The notes beneath the pieces were generated by a model. The model did no database searches, was not told where the DNA came from, and was given only the letters and a program-made list of their open reading frames with translations. The translations under genes were made by a program, and so were the position numbers. A stretch of DNA of 64,000 nucleotides from Sphingomonas sp. HF-S4 (GTDB lineage: Bacteria > Pseudomonadota > Alphaproteobacteria > Sphingomonadales > Sphingomonadaceae), in NCBI RefSeq assembly GCF_032911445.1, contig NZ_JAWJEJ010000002.1, forward strand, positions 62,001-126,000, in the 5' to 3' direction. Shown here one piece after another: positions 48,340-58,288 of the stretch; within the stretch, counting starts at the first letter, position 1, and every line of letters begins with the position of its first letter.

Positions 48340-48984
48340 CTAGATACCCAGCCACGCGAGCGGCGGGGGCAAGGCATCGGCCGAATAATCGACCTGGAGC
48401 ACGCGGCGGTGCCGCGCGCCCGAGGCGGCGGCGGAGGCGTGGACGATCGGCGTCGCGTAGAGCCAGACGTCGCCCGCTTCGGCCAGGCATATAGCCACGC
48501 CGCAGCGCTCGACCACGCCGGCCAGGTCGGGCTCGGCGATGCGGCCCAGCCGATGCGAGCCGGGCGCGATCAGCAGCGGGGCATTGTCTTCGGGGACGGG
48601 ATCGAGATGGATGCGCAGCGTCCGCATGCGTTCGATGAGGCTGAAGGGCGGCTCGACATGCGGCATGCCCTGCTTGATCGACCAGGCGCCGAAGCCCCGC
48701 GCTTCGGCGCGTGCCTGCACGGCGATCGTGCGGTCCTGGTGCCAGCCCAGCGCCCAGTTCGCCGCGGCGCTCTTGTCGAACAGGATCGTGCGGACCGGGC
48801 GCATTGCCGGTCCGGCGAGCGTACCCAGCGCGTCGGCCGCGAGCAACTGGGCCAGCCCGGGCACGCCGTGCAGCCGCACCCCCGCGCGATCCGCCGGGAC
48901 GGCTGCGGCGACCCGCTCCAGCGCATCAAGAAAAGGGGCGGCCGCACCGGGAAGGTGCGCCGCCCCATGTTCGTCGAGGTTCAA
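48340..48984 (-). CDS. Phytanoyl-CoA dioxygenase (PhyH) family protein
   Basis: A 214-residue Fe(II)/2-oxoglutarate oxygenase. The metal triad is HQD (His82, Asp84) in LGWHQDRTI and His182 in PIVHASAAA, followed by [10 protein letters not shown] where an Arg can bind 2-oxoglutarate. It is shorter than human PhyH. The start is a TTG at 48984 with GAGG five bases before it, just seven bases after the etfA stop, so it is the third gene of the etf operon. Substrate unknown; hydroxylation of an acyl or small molecule is plausible. Confidence 0.85.
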   Translation of the reverse strand: MNLDEHGAAHLPGAAAPFLDALERVAAAVPADRAGVRLHGVPGLAQLLAADALGTLAGPAMRPVRTILFDKSAAANWALGWHQDRTIAVQARAEARGFGAWSIKQGMPHVEPPFSLIERMRTLRIHLDPVPEDNAPLLIAPGSHRLGRIAEPDLAGVVERCGVAICLAEAGDVWLYATPIVHASAAASGARHRRVLQVDYSADALPPPLAWLGI

Positions 48985-48991
48985 GCGAGCC

Positions 48992-49921
48992 TCAGAGCTT
49001 TTCGGTCAGCTCCGGGACGAGCTTGAACAGGTCGCCGACCAGGCCGATGTCGGCGACCTGGAAGATCGGGGCGTCCTCATCCTTGTTGATCGCGATGATC
49101 GTCTTCGAATCCTTCATGCCCGCCAGATGCTGGATCGCGCCCGAGATGCCGACCGCGACATAGACTTCGGGGGCGACGATCTTGCCGGTCTGGCCGACCT
49201 GATAGTCGTTGGGGGCGTAGCCGGCGTCGACGGCGGCGCGCGACGCGCCGACCGCGGCACCGAGCTTGTCGGCGAGCGGATCGATCAGCGCGTGGAACTG
49301 CTCTTCCGAGCCGAGCGCGCGACCGCCCGAGACGATCACCTTGGCGCTGGTCAACTCGGGACGCGTCGATTCGGCGATCTCGGCGCCCACGAAGGTCGAG
49401 AGACCCGTGTCGCCCGCACCCGACACCGCTTCGACCGTGCCGGTGCCGCCGCTGGTCGCGGCCTTTTCGAAGGCGGTGCCGCGCACGGTGATCACCAGCT
49501 TCTTGTCGCTGGTCTGCACCGTGGCGATCGCATTGCCGGCATAGATCGGGCGCGTGAAGGTGTCGGGCCCCTCGACCGAGAGGATGTCCGAGATCTGCAT
49601 CACGTCGATCAGCGCCGCGACGCGGGGCGCAATGTTCTTGCCGGTCGTGGTCGCCGGGAAGAGCACGGCATCGTGCGATTCCATCAGCGAGACGATCAGC
49701 GGCGCGACATTTTCGGCGAGCGCATGTTCGTATGCTGCGTCATCGGCGAGATGGACCTTGCCGACGCCGGCGATCTTGGCGGCTTCGTCGGCCACGCCCT
49801 GGGCGCCCTTGCCCGCGACGAGGAGATGGACCTCGCCGAGCTTCGACGCGGCGGTGACGGCGGCGAGCGTCGCATCCTTGACGGCGCTGTTGTCGTGTTC
49901 GACCCAAACCAGAGTCTTCAT
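48992..49921 (-). CDS. etfA: Electron transfer flavoprotein alpha subunit
   Basis: The 309-residue FAD-binding subunit, accepting electrons from acyl-CoA and related dehydrogenases for the quinone pool. N-terminal [22 protein letters not shown] and the C-terminal FAD domain with [56 protein letters not shown] are conserved. Its ATG overlaps the etfB stop. Confidence 0.96.
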   Translation of the reverse strand: MKTLVWVEHDNSAVKDATLAAVTAASKLGEVHLLVAGKGAQGVADEAAKIAGVGKVHLADDAAYEHALAENVAPLIVSLMESHDAVLFPATTTGKNIAPRVAALIDVMQISDILSVEGPDTFTRPIYAGNAIATVQTSDKKLVITVRGTAFEKAATSGGTGTVEAVSGAGDTGLSTFVGAEIAESTRPELTSAKVIVSGGRALGSEEQFHALIDPLADKLGAAVGASRAAVDAGYAPNDYQVGQTGKIVAPEVYVAVGISGAIQHLAGMKDSKTIIAINKDEDAPIFQVADIGLVGDLFKLVPELTEKL

Positions 49922-50670
49922 TTCGCGACTCCCATACCCTTGAGCTTTTCGACCAGTTCGTCGACCGAGCCGACCTTGATCCCCGCCTGGCGCTTGCCGG
50001 GCTCGACGACCTTGAGGGTCTTGAGCCGCGGCGCGGCATCGACGCCATAATCGGCGATCGTCTTCTTCGCGATCGGCTTGGTCTTGGCCTTCATGATGTT
50101 GGGCAAGGTGGCGTAGCGCGGCTCGTTGAGGCGCAGATCGGTGGTGACGATCGCGGGAAGCTTGAGATCGACCGTCTCGAGCCCGCCATCGACTTCGCGG
50201 GTGACCTTGACGCGCTCGCCATCGAGCTCGACCTTCGACGCGAAGGTGCCCTGCGCCCAGCCGAGCAATGCCGCGAGCATCTGGCCGGTCTGGTTCGAAT
50301 CGTCGTCGATCGCCTGCTTGCCGAGGATGACGAGCGAGGGGCTCTCTTCTTCGACGACCTTGGCGAGCAGCTTGGCGACGCCGAGCGGCTCGACTTCATC
50401 CTCGGTGGTGATCAGGATGCCGCGATCGGCGCCCATCGCGCGCGCGGTGAGCAGCACATCGGTCTCGGCCTTGGGCACGCCGATCGTCACGACGACGACT
50501 TCGGTGGCGGTGCCCTTTTCCTTCAAGCGGACCGCTTCCTCGATCGCGATCTCGTCGAACGGGTTCATGCTCATCTTGACGTTGGCGAGGTCGACCCCCG
50601 TCCCGTCCGCCTTCACGCGGGGCTTCACGTTATAGTCAAGCACCCGCTTGACCGGCACCAGCACCTTCAT
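49918..50670 (-). CDS. etfB: Electron transfer flavoprotein beta subunit
   Basis: The 250-residue AMP-binding partner of Etf[20 protein letters not shown] at the start, [47 protein letters not shown] and the lysine-rich C-terminal part [10 protein letters not shown] match EtfB, including the recognition-loop region [17 protein letters not shown] that docks with dehydrogenases. The first gene of etfB-etfA-phyH. Confidence 0.96.
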   Translation of the reverse strand: MKVLVPVKRVLDYNVKPRVKADGTGVDLANVKMSMNPFDEIAIEEAVRLKEKGTATEVVVVTIGVPKAETDVLLTARAMGADRGILITTEDEVEPLGVAKLLAKVVEEESPSLVILGKQAIDDDSNQTGQMLAALLGWAQGTFASKVELDGERVKVTREVDGGLETVDLKLPAIVTTDLRLNEPRYATLPNIMKAKTKPIAKKTIADYGVDAAPRLKTLKVVEPGKRQAGIKVGSVDELVEKLKGMGVAK

Positions 50671-50748
50671 TGCTTCTCTCCCTTGGCTCCTTTCCCGGGG
50701 AGGAAGGAACCTGGCTAAAGAACTAACTGACTTACGTTTACGCGAACG

Positions 50749-51207
50749 TCAACCGACGCGCAAACGGGCGAATTCCTTTATCAATGGCTGGAATGCTTCG
50801 GAGGGCGGAAAAGTCTCGAAGCGGTGCGGCGCGCCGGTCCGGGCCCAGGGCAGCGCCTCGGACGCAAACGTCTCGAGGAAAGGCGGCTCGGCCGGCGGCT
50901 CGTCGAGCAGCGTGGTGCGGACGTTTACGAAGAAGTCCACGCCTTCAGGCCGAGTGAACATCCAGCTCAGGCAATGGCCGCAGAAAGCGTGCCGCGTCGC
51001 GCCGTGGAGGCCGCCGATTACCGGCTCGCCCTTGATCACTTCAAACTGCTCGGTGGGCCAGGCGCCGCTCACCGAATAGGCGCTCGCGGTCATCCGCTGG
51101 CAGCCGCGGCAATGGCACGCGCTGGTGAAGATCGGCGCACCGATCACGCGGAAGCGGACCTGCCCGCAACGGCAGCCCCCTTCCGCGCTGTCGGTCGAAA
51201 GGGTCAC
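50749..51207 (-). CDS. GFA family protein (glutathione-dependent formaldehyde-activating-like)
   Basis: A 152-residue zinc-binding Mss4-like fold protein. Cysteines are Cys12 and Cys14 ([10 protein letters not shown]), Cys31, Cys33, Cys36 (CHCRGC) and Cys76, Cys79 (FCGHC), the layout of the GFA family. Enzymatic formaldehyde activation is doubtful for most members, so function is open. Its ATG overlaps the sucC stop (ATGA). Confidence 0.88.
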   Translation of the reverse strand: MTLSTDSAEGGCRCGQVRFRVIGAPIFTSACHCRGCQRMTASAYSVSGAWPTEQFEVIKGEPVIGGLHGATRHAFCGHCLSWMFTRPEGVDFFVNVRTTLLDEPPAEPPFLETFASEALPWARTGAPHRFETFPPSEAFQPLIKEFARLRVG

Positions 51208-52403
51208 GCCGCCTTCTGGACCTCCGCGACGATCTTCTTCGCCGCGTCGCCCAGATCGTTCGCCGGAACGATGGCGAGACCCGAATTGGCGAGGATTTCC
51301 TTGCCCTGCTCGACATTGGTGCCTTCGAGGCGGACGACGAGCGGCACCTGGAGGTTCACTTCCTTCGCCGCGGCGACAATGCCCTCGGCGATGATGTCGC
51401 AGCGCATGATGCCGCCGAAGATGTTGACGAGGATGCCCTTAACGTTCGGATCCTTGAGGATGATCTTGAACGCCGCGGTGACCTTCTCCTTGTTGGCGCC
51501 GCCGCCGACGTCGAGGAAGTTCGCGGGGAACATGCCATTGAGCTTGATGATGTCCATCGTCGCCATGGCGAGGCCGGCGCCATTGACCATGCAGCCGATG
51601 TCGCCGTCGAGCTTGATATAGGCGAGGTCGTACTTCGACGCTTCGAGCTCGGCGGGATCTTCCTCCGACTCGTCGCGCAGCTCGGCGAGATCCTTGTGGC
51701 GGAACATCGCATTGCCGTCGAAGCCGACCTTGGCGTCGAGGACGAGGAGGTTGCCCTGCTCGGTCAGCGCCAGCGGATTGACTTCGATCTGCTCGGCATC
51801 GGTGCCGAGGAAGGCGGCGTAGAGCGACGACGCGACCTTGGCGGCCTGCTTAGCCTGATCGCCCTTGAGCCCGAGCGCATTGGCGACGGCGCGGCCGTGG
51901 TGCGGCTGGAAACCGGTCGCGGGATCGACGGCGAAGGTGTGGATCTTCTCGGGCGTCGAATGCGCGACTTCCTCGATGTCCATGCCGCCCTCGGTCGAGA
52001 CGACGAAGGCGACGCGGCCGGTGGCGCGATCGACGAGCAGCGCGAGGTAAAATTCCTTGGCGATGTCGGCGCCGTCGGTGATGTACAGGCGGTTGACCTG
52101 CTTGCCGGCGTCGCCGGTCTGGATCGTCACCAGCGTGTTGCCGAGCATGTCCTTGGCGTGCGCTTCGACTTCGTCGAGGCTGAAGGCGAGGCGAACGCCG
52201 CCCTTGGCATCGGGGCCGAGCTCCTTGAACTTGCCCTTGCCGCGGCCGCCGGCATGGATCTGCGACTTGACGACATAGAGCGGCCCGGGGAGCTGCTTCG
52301 CGGCGGCGACGGCCTCTTCGACGGTGAAGGCGGCGTGGCCCGCGGCGATCGGCGCGCCGAACTTGGCGAGCAATTCCTTGGCCTGATATTCGTGGATGTT
52401 CAT
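51204..52403 (-). CDS. sucC: Succinyl-CoA synthetase beta subunit (ADP-forming)
   Basis: TCA-cycle enzyme subunit, 399 residues. Starts [18 protein letters not shown], with an ATP-grasp region ([19 protein letters not shown]), the conserved [28 protein letters not shown] and the C-terminal [14 protein letters not shown]...[20 protein letters not shown]. The alpha subunit gene sucD does not follow; a GFA gene does. Start at 52403; the frame to 53141 is a shadow of crtZ. Confidence 0.96.
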   Translation of the reverse strand: MNIHEYQAKELLAKFGAPIAAGHAAFTVEEAVAAAKQLPGPLYVVKSQIHAGGRGKGKFKELGPDAKGGVRLAFSLDEVEAHAKDMLGNTLVTIQTGDAGKQVNRLYITDGADIAKEFYLALLVDRATGRVAFVVSTEGGMDIEEVAHSTPEKIHTFAVDPATGFQPHHGRAVANALGLKGDQAKQAAKVASSLYAAFLGTDAEQIEVNPLALTEQGNLLVLDAKVGFDGNAMFRHKDLAELRDESEEDPAELEASKYDLAYIKLDGDIGCMVNGAGLAMATMDIIKLNGMFPANFLDVGGGANKEKVTAAFKIILKDPNVKGILVNIFGGIMRCDIIAEGIVAAAKEVNLQVPLVVRLEGTNVEQGKEILANSGLAIVPANDLGDAAKKIVAEVQKAA

Positions 52404-52595
52404 GGACGCGCCCTCATCTGGCTGGCGGGATCGAGTTTGCGGAGGCCTTAAGCACGGTGCGGCGGGGAATCCAAATCTTTTCGGTTCAAATGCGATTGCG
52501 AGGTAATTGCAATAATTTGTAGAGGCTGGGGTATGTTGGTGCATTTCTTCCCAAACCGCGGAGCAATTGATCGCGCGCAACTTATCTAGGCCGGT
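52404..52595. promoter_or_regulatory. Divergent control region between sucC and crtZ
   Basis: A 192-base AT-richer gap. It includes ATTGC...TTGCAAT-type partial dyads near 52495-52515 (ATTGCGAGGTAATTGCAAT) and several possible promoter boxes, but none with good spacing and match on either strand. Both genes must be driven from here. Confidence 0.35.
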
Positions 52596-53117
52596 ATGGC
52601 GGGCTATATGCACGCTATGAGTCCCTGGTTCGGCACCCTGCTGTTTCTCGTCACCGTCGCCGGAATGGAGCTGTTCGCCTATGCCGCGCATCGCTGGGTG
52701 ATGCATGGCCCAGGCTGGTTCCTCCACGAGAGCCATCATCGGGCGCGCAGCGGGGCGTTCGAGCTCAACGACCTCTATGCCGTGATCTTCGCGGTCCCTT
52801 CCTTCGTGCTGCTGCTCGGCGGGGTCCAGCTCGGCTGGTGGCCGGGATTTGCCTGGATCGGCGCAGGGATCGCCGCCTATGGCGCGATCTATTTCGGGTT
52901 TCACGACGTCATCGTGCACAAGCGGCTGCCGCATCGCTATGTCGCCCGCTCGCGCTATATGAAGCGGATCGTCCAGGCGCACCGGCTGCACCACGCAGTC
53001 GTATCGAAGCACGGCACGGTGAGCTTCGGCTTCCTCTGGGCGCCGCCCGCCGACACGCTCAAGCGCCAGCTCAAATCGCGCGGCGGACTGATCCGGGTTA
53101 GTACCGACCCGGATTGA
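52596..53117 (+). CDS. crtZ: Beta-carotene hydroxylase CrtZ
   Basis: A membrane di-iron hydroxylase that adds 3- and 3'-hydroxyl groups to beta-carotene to form zeaxanthin, the base of the yellow carotenoids of sphingomonads. 173 residues with the four His clusters: HRWVMH (32-37), HESHH (44-48), HDVIVH (103-108) and HRLHH (129-133). Other helices are typical of the fatty-acid hydroxylase superfamily. No other carotenoid gene is next to it. Confidence 0.93.
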   Translation: MAGYMHAMSPWFGTLLFLVTVAGMELFAYAAHRWVMHGPGWFLHESHHRARSGAFELNDLYAVIFAVPSFVLLLGGVQLGWWPGFAWIGAGIAAYGAIYFGFHDVIVHKRLPHRYVARSRYMKRIVQAHRLHHAVVSKHGTVSFGFLWAPPADTLKRQLKSRGGLIRVSTDPD

Positions 53118-53148
53118 CGCGCTCGCGCCCCAGGCACACATTTACGTC

Positions 53149-53583
53149 ATGGAGCAGCTCAACCTGTCCGAGTCCGAGTGGCGCAGGCGCCTGTCCCCCG
53201 AACAATATCATGTGCTGCGCGAAGCGGGTACAGAGCGCGCCTTTTCGGGGCGATACAACGACAACAAGGCCGACGGCGTCTATGCCTGCGCGGCGTGCAA
53301 GCTCGAGCTGTTCGACAGCGCCGACAAATATGATTCGGGATCGGGCTGGCCGAGCTTCACCCGGCCGATCGCGCCCGATCATGTCGTCGAGCATGCCGAT
53401 GTCAGCCACGGCATGCGCCGCGTCGAAGTGCGCTGCGCGCGCTGCGACGGGCATCTCGGCCATGTCTTTCCCGACGGGCCGCCCCCCAATGGGCAGCGAT
53501 ACTGCATGAACTCGGTGAGCCTCGACTTCCGTTCACGCACCGGCAACGCAAATGGCGCTAGCGCCGCTCCTTCCGGCGGCTGA
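53149..53583 (+). CDS. msrB: Peptide methionine sulfoxide reductase MsrB
   Basis: Reduces methionine-R-sulfoxide. 144 residues; zinc pairs Cys47/Cys50 and Cys96/Cys99, catalytic Cys119 in [13 protein letters not shown], and the conserved SGSGWPSF and [11 protein letters not shown]. No signal peptide, so cytoplasmic. It follows crtZ by 31 bases and PBP1A follows by 41. It complements the exported msrA in this window. Confidence 0.95.
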   Translation: MEQLNLSESEWRRRLSPEQYHVLREAGTERAFSGRYNDNKADGVYACAACKLELFDSADKYDSGSGWPSFTRPIAPDHVVEHADVSHGMRRVEVRCARCDGHLGHVFPDGPPPNGQRYCMNSVSLDFRSRTGNANGASAAPSGG

Positions 53584-53624
53584 TTCTTGTGAGCCGCGGC
53601 TTTAGGGCTTAACCACCGCTTCCG

Positions 53625-55760
53625 ATGGCTTCGAAGAAACCGCAATCCGCTCGCAAATCCTGGTGGCGCACCGGCCGGGCGTGGAAGAAGATCGCGCTGT
53701 GGACGCTGATCAGCGGCGTCACGGTGGGATTGCTCGCGGTGATCGCGCTGCTCATCGCGGTGTATTCGACGCGGTCATCGCTGCCGAGTTACGACGAACT
53801 CAAATCCTCGCCCAACGGGCAGATGATCCGCGTCCATGCCGCCGACGGCACCGTGCTGGTCTCGCTCGGGCCGAGCTATGGCGAGTGGATCAAGTACGAC
53901 CAGATCCCGCAGGCGATGAAGGACGCGATCATCGCTGTCGAGGATCGGCGGTTCGAATCGCATTGGGGCGTCGATCCGGTGGGCATCGCGCGCATGCTGT
54001 GGCGCGCGAAGGAGCTCCACGACCAGGGGCGCCGCCTCCAGGGCGCGTCGACGATCACCCAGCAGGTCGCGCGGACGATCTTCCTGTCGAACAAATACGA
54101 TGTCGGGCGCAAAGTCCGCGAGGGCGTGCTTGCGCTCGCGCTCGAGCGCAAATTCTCGAAGGAGCAGATCCTCGAGCTCTATCTCAACAAGGTCTATTTC
54201 GGCGGCGGCGCGTATGGGATCGACGCGGCGAGCCGGAAGTTCTTCGGCCATCCGGCGACCAGCCTGACCCTTGCCGAGTCGGCGGTCATCGCCGGGCTGG
54301 TCAAGGCGCCGTCGCATTATTCGCCCACGGCCGACGCCGAGGCCGCGGTGAGCCGCGCCAGCGTGGTGATCGACCTGATGGCCGAGACCGGCAAGATCAG
54401 CCGCGCCACCGCGGCGGCGACCGATCCGCGCAGCGTCAAGCTCGCCCCCGAGCCCAAGCAGAACAGCGTTCGCTATTTCACCGACTGGGCGCTGCCCCAG
54501 CTCGAGATGCTGATCGACGAGAGCGAGGCGCCGCTGGAAGTGTGGACCACGCTCGACCTGGGCATGCAGCGTGCCGCCGACGAAGCGATACGCAAGAATG
54601 CGCCGGGCAACGCGCAGGGCGCGCTGATCAGCCTCGACCGCGACGGCGCGGTGCGCGCAATGGTCGGCGGCAAGGATTATGTCGCTTCCATCTACAACCG
54701 CGCCACCCAGGCGACGCGCCAGCCGGGATCGGCGTTCAAGCTGTTCGTCTATCTCGCCGCGCTCGAGGCCGGGCATAAGCTCGACGACACCGTGGTCGAC
54801 GAGCCGGTGACGATCAACGGCTGGACGCCGCGCAACAATTCGGGGCGCAATTCGGGCAATGTCTCGCTGCGCACCGCCTTTGCCTATTCGCTCAACACGA
54901 TCGCGGCGAAGCTGGGCCAGGAAGTCGGGTTCGGCACGGTGGCGAGCATGGCGCGGCGCTTCGGCATCACCACGCCGATCAACACCCAGCCGGCGATGGT
55001 GCTCGGCACCTCGAACGTGCGGCTGATCGACATGACCCGCGCCTTCGCTTCGGTGGGGCAGAAGGGCGTGGCGGTCACGCCCTATGGCATCACCCGCGTC
55101 ACCGCGAACGGCAACGTCATCTACCAGCACGAAGTCGATACCAGCCATGTGCTGGTCGCGCCCTATGTCGCGGCGCAGATGACCGACCTGCTCCAGACCG
55201 CGGTCGCCACCGGCAGCGGCAAGGCGGCGCAGATCGGCCGCCCGGTGGCGGGCAAGACGGGGACGACCACGGCGAACAAGGATGGCTGGTTCGTCGGCTT
55301 CTCGAGCGGGCTCACCACCGGCGTGTGGATGGGCCGCGACGACGCCAAGGTGGTGCCCGGGCTGCAGGGCGGCACCGCGCCGGCGCGTGCGTTCGCCGCG
55401 TTCATGGGCAAGGCGGTGGCCAATCGCCCGGTCGAGCAGTTCGAGACGCAGGTGACGCTGCCCGAATGGCAGCTCGAGCCCGAGGACAACGCTTATTATG
55501 CCGAGCCCGACAACGGGATGTTCGTCGATGCCGACGGCAATCCGCTGCCCGAGGAGCGCCAGCCGCGCAGCGATGGCGCCCAGGGGCAGGAGGAGCAGCT
55601 CGACGAGGACTGGATCGAGCGGATGACCGGCAACCGGCCGCCGGCGCCGCAGCCCGAAACGGGGCGCACCCCGCCGCTTCGCGAGGGTCCGCGCCAGCCG
55701 CAGACGCCCCGTCCGCAGCCCCAGCAGGAGCGGGGGCGAGAAGCTCCAGAAGGTTTCTAG
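53625..55760 (+). CDS. Penicillin-binding protein 1A (transglycosylase/transpeptidase)
   Basis: A bifunctional class A PBP, 711 residues, that polymerises and crosslinks peptidoglycan. A basic cytoplasmic head and one membrane anchor (about 23-49) precede the transglycosylase (catalytic Glu106 in AIIAVEDRRF; GASTITQQVAR). The transpeptidase motifs are SAFK (Ser369-Lys372), SLN (422-424) and KTG (544-546). The last 110 residues are acidic, then Pro/Gln/Arg-rich and low complexity. Convergent with the YgjP-like gene, one base apart. Confidence 0.95.
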   Translation: MASKKPQSARKSWWRTGRAWKKIALWTLISGVTVGLLAVIALLIAVYSTRSSLPSYDELKSSPNGQMIRVHAADGTVLVSLGPSYGEWIKYDQIPQAMKDAIIAVEDRRFESHWGVDPVGIARMLWRAKELHDQGRRLQGASTITQQVARTIFLSNKYDVGRKVREGVLALALERKFSKEQILELYLNKVYFGGGAYGIDAASRKFFGHPATSLTLAESAVIAGLVKAPSHYSPTADAEAAVSRASVVIDLMAETGKISRATAAATDPRSVKLAPEPKQNSVRYFTDWALPQLEMLIDESEAPLEVWTTLDLGMQRAADEAIRKNAPGNAQGALISLDRDGAVRAMVGGKDYVASIYNRATQATRQPGSAFKLFVYLAALEAGHKLDDTVVDEPVTINGWTPRNNSGRNSGNVSLRTAFAYSLNTIAAKLGQEVGFGTVASMARRFGITTPINTQPAMVLGTSNVRLIDMTRAFASVGQKGVAVTPYGITRVTANGNVIYQHEVDTSHVLVAPYVAAQMTDLLQTAVATGSGKAAQIGRPVAGKTGTTTANKDGWFVGFSSGLTTGVWMGRDDAKVVPGLQGGTAPARAFAAFMGKAVANRPVEQFETQVTLPEWQLEPEDNAYYAEPDNGMFVDADGNPLPEERQPRSDGAQGQEEQLDEDWIERMTGNRPPAPQPETGRTPPLREGPRQPQTPRPQPQQERGREAPEGF

Positions 55761-55761
55761 A

Positions 55762-56445
55762 CTAGACGGTTGCCCCCCGACCCACCCAATGCAGCGCCGC
55801 GCCGTTGCGGCGCAGCCATGCGCGTGCGGGGGTGGGATCGGCTTCGAACAGCGTCTCGACCAGCCGGTGGAACGCGGGTGAGTGGTTCATGTGGATGCGG
55901 TGCGCGACTTCGTGCGCGACGGTGGCGCGACGGACGAAATCCGGGGCGAGGATCAATCGCCAGCTATAGCGGATCGCGCCCGACGCGGCGCAGCTTCCCC
56001 AGCGGCCCTTGGGATCGCCGATCGACACGCGCGTGACGCTCACCCCGGCCCGGCCCGCATATTCGGCAGTCTCAGCGCTCAGCACGCGCAGCGCCTCGCC
56101 GCGCAGCCAGCGCTCGACCCGGCGTTCGAGCCCCTCGTCCGGGCCGCCGCATAGGAGCTGGTCGCCGTCCAGCCGCGGGGTGCGGGGGGCACCCGGCACG
56201 CTGACGATCTCGATCTCCCGCCCGGCAAAAGGAATGTGCGCGCCGGGCGCGAGCGGCTGGGTCTCGGGAAGGCGCGCCTGCTGGTTGGCGATCCAGCCCT
56301 GGTGCTCCTGCGCCCAGGCGAGACCTTTCTTGAGCGAGGCTCGAGGCGGCAGGGTCAGCCGCACTTGGCCGTTACGAGGATCGACGGCGAGGCGCATCCG
56401 GCGTGCACGGGGGTTGCGGACGACTTCGATCGCCGCGCCGCTCAA
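55762..56445 (-). CDS. YgjP-like metallopeptidase domain protein (DUF45)
   Basis: A 227-residue putative zinc peptidase. The motif HEVAH (178-182) with a third His at 193 (NHSPAFHRL), and GDPKGRWGSCAASGAIRYSWRLILAP before it, match the YgjP/SprT-like family. The start is assigned to a TTG at 56445, whose TTGA overlaps the stop of the YcgN-like gene; no ATG suits this better, so start confidence is moderate. Function uncertain. Confidence 0.82.
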   Translation of the reverse strand: MSGAAIEVVRNPRARRMRLAVDPRNGQVRLTLPPRASLKKGLAWAQEHQGWIANQQARLPETQPLAPGAHIPFAGREIEIVSVPGAPRTPRLDGDQLLCGGPDEGLERRVERWLRGEALRVLSAETAEYAGRAGVSVTRVSIGDPKGRWGSCAASGAIRYSWRLILAPDFVRRATVAHEVAHRIHMNHSPAFHRLVETLFEADPTPARAWLRRNGAALHWVGRGATV

Positions 56446-56879
56446 AGCTCGCGGTCCACCATATGGTTCTCGAAATCGCCGGCATCGTCCTCCGAGATCG
56501 TCCAACCCCGCGTCGATTGCCCCGCCGCGTGGACCGATTCGGGATCGCCGCTCACCAGATAATGCCAGTCGGGCAGCGGCTTGTCCTCGGCGCGCAGCCG
56601 ATAGGCGCAGGTCGAGGGCAACCATTCGATTCCGGCGACATTGTTGGCATTCAGCCGGACGCATTCGCTGACATAGGCGTGGCGATGGCGATAGTCGCTG
56701 CACCGGCCCATCCGCCGATCGAGCAGCCGGCACGCGACGTTGGTCGCGTGGAGCTCGCCTGTCTCCTCGTCCTCGAGTTTATGCACGCAGCATTTGCCGC
56801 AGCCGTCGCACAGCGCCTCCCATTGCGCGCGGTCGAGCTTGGCGAGCGGGGTATCCTCCCAGAAGCGGCCGCTGCTCAT
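56442..56879 (-). CDS. YcgN family cysteine cluster protein
   Basis: A 145-residue cytoplasmic protein with eight or so conserved cysteines: Cys24, Cys27, Cys30, Cys31 (CDGCGKCC), Cys50, Cys60, Cys73 and Cys91. These belong to the YkgJ/YcgN (UPF0260) zinc or iron-cluster family. Function unknown. It is coupled to both the SCO gene (four-base overlap) and the YgjP-like gene. Confidence 0.88.
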   Translation of the reverse strand: MSSGRFWEDTPLAKLDRAQWEALCDGCGKCCVHKLEDEETGELHATNVACRLLDRRMGRCSDYRHRHAYVSECVRLNANNVAGIEWLPSTCAYRLRAEDKPLPDWHYLVSGDPESVHAAGQSTRGWTISEDDAGDFENHMVDREL

Positions 56880-57472
56880 CGCACCCAATGCCGTACTTGC
56901 TCGGCGATCGCCGCGCCTTCCTGGTCGATCGGCAGCGACGCGATCGGCTCGCCCTTGGGGCCCATCAGAAAGGCGACGGCGAGGTGATCGACCATATAGC
57001 CGCCTCCGGGACCGGGCGGCTGCTTCTTGTAATAGACCGCATAGCTCTTGGCGACGTCGGCAATCGCCTTGGGGCTGCCGGTGAGCCCGACCGTGCGCGG
57101 ATAAAAGTTCGCGACGAACTGTCGGATCGCCGCCGGCGTGTCGCGCTCGGGATCGACGGTGATGAAGATCGGCACGACCTTGGCCGCGGTGCGCGGCGCC
57201 TCCTTGTCGAGCTGACGCATCGCCTGGGCGATCTTCGCCATGTCGGTGGGGCAGACATCGGGACAATAGGTGTAACCGAAATAGACGATCCGGTACTTGC
57301 CAGCGAAATCGGTGTCGCGCACGGTCTTGCCGTTCTGGTCGGTGAGCGCGAACGTCCCGCCGATCCGCGCGCCGGCAAGCGGCGGCTCGCCGGTCGTACC
57401 GGTACCGCAGGCCGCGAGCGGGAGGAGCAAAGCGAGGGCTGGAAACAACCTGTACATGGCGCGCTCAGCCAT
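56876..57472 (-). CDS. SCO1/SenC family copper chaperone lipoprotein
   Basis: A membrane-anchored thioredoxin-fold protein of 198 residues, helping copper insertion into cytochrome oxidase. Lipobox Cys22 (ALLLPLAAC), copper motif CPDVC (Cys70, Cys74) after YFGYTY, and His163 in DHLAVAFLM complete the three copper ligands. The start may be the ATG at 57472 or at 57457 (MYRLFP). Confidence 0.93.
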   Translation of the reverse strand: MAERAMYRLFPALALLLPLAACGTGTTGEPPLAGARIGGTFALTDQNGKTVRDTDFAGKYRIVYFGYTYCPDVCPTDMAKIAQAMRQLDKEAPRTAAKVVPIFITVDPERDTPAAIRQFVANFYPRTVGLTGSPKAIADVAKSYAVYYKKQPPGPGGGYMVDHLAVAFLMGPKGEPIASLPIDQEGAAIAEQVRHWVR

Positions 57473-57527
57473 GATCTGTTAGGCGAAGCGTTGCAAGAAC
57501 GGGTTCAGTCCAAAGGTTTGCCGCATC

Positions 57528-58130
57528 ATGGGTTTTCGTGTTTTCCGCGTCGCCACCATCGCCGCAATGGCGCTCACCACCACGCCCGCCGCCGCGCAGC
57601 AATTCTCGGACAGTTATGAGTTTCTCAAAGCCGTGCGCGGGTCGGACGGCGCCAAGCTCAACAAGTTCCTGCTCGACCGGTCGCTGCGCATCGTCAATTC
57701 GAAGGATCGCGGCACCGGTGAGGGCGCGCTGCACATCGTCACGCAGCGTTCCGACGCGCTGTATCTGCGCGCGCTGCTCCAGGCCGATGACATCAATCCC
57801 AATCTGCAGGACAATCGCGGCAACACCGCGCTGATCGTCGCGATCGAGCAGAATTGGAGCGAGGGCGTCAAGATCCTGATCAAGTATCGCGCCAATGTGA
57901 ACCTCGCCAATAACGGCGGCGAGACTCCGCTGATCCGCGCGGTGCAGATGCACAATGTCGACATCGTCCGCCAGTTGCTCGACGCCAAGGCCGATCCGGA
58001 CCGCGCCGATTATGGCAGCGGCAAGTCGGCGCGCGACTATGCCGAGGAAGGCCGCCGCTGGCCGGCGATCGCCAAGCTGATCGCGGACACCCCCAAGGGC
58101 GGCAAGAAGGCCGGCGCTGTCGGGCCGTAA
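57528..58130 (+). CDS. Exported ankyrin repeat protein
   Basis: A 200-residue protein with a signal peptide (MGFRVFRVATIAAMALTTTPAAAQQ) and three to four ankyrin repeats in about residues 60-185 (NPNLQDNRGNTALIVAIEQN, NVNLANNGGETPLIRAVQMHN, DPDRADYGSGKSARDYAEEG). Periplasmic, protein binding. Partner unknown. Divergent from the SCO gene, 55 bases apart. The stop is followed by a large repeat element. Confidence 0.88.
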   Translation: MGFRVFRVATIAAMALTTTPAAAQQFSDSYEFLKAVRGSDGAKLNKFLLDRSLRIVNSKDRGTGEGALHIVTQRSDALYLRALLQADDINPNLQDNRGNTALIVAIEQNWSEGVKILIKYRANVNLANNGGETPLIRAVQMHNVDIVRQLLDAKADPDRADYGSGKSARDYAEEGRRWPAIAKLIADTPKGGKKAGAVGP

Positions 58131-58133
58131 GTC

Positions 58134-58280
58134 TCCCCTCCCTGAAAGGGAGGGGGCGGGGGTGGGTGCGCGCGTCTGCGCGCTCCAAAGGAATCATCGC
58201 AAGCACCAGAGCGCCTCGCAGGGCATCGAGCCCTGCTCGCCGCTAAACCCACCCCTAACCCCTCCCTTTCAGGGAGGGGA
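58134..58280. repeat. 147-bp composite palindromic element between convergent genes
   Basis: The outer arms 58134-58167 and 58247-58280 are reverse complements at 31 of 34 positions, and each arm contains its own stem CCCCTCCCT-GAAA-GGGAGGGG. Between them lie two more hairpins: GCGCGC (58168-58173)/GCGCGC (58178-58183) and GCAGGGC (58218-58224)/GCCCTGC (58230-58236). It fills the gap between the ankyrin and mmcB genes, whose stops face it. The outer module recurs at 25588 and 30052. Confidence 0.75.
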
Positions 58281-58288
58281 ATAGAGCA

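Noticed and set aside
53940..53970. tRNA-like TTCGAATC strings
   Set aside because: They lie inside coding sequence (for example in the PBP1A gene) and no cloverleaf arms surround them.
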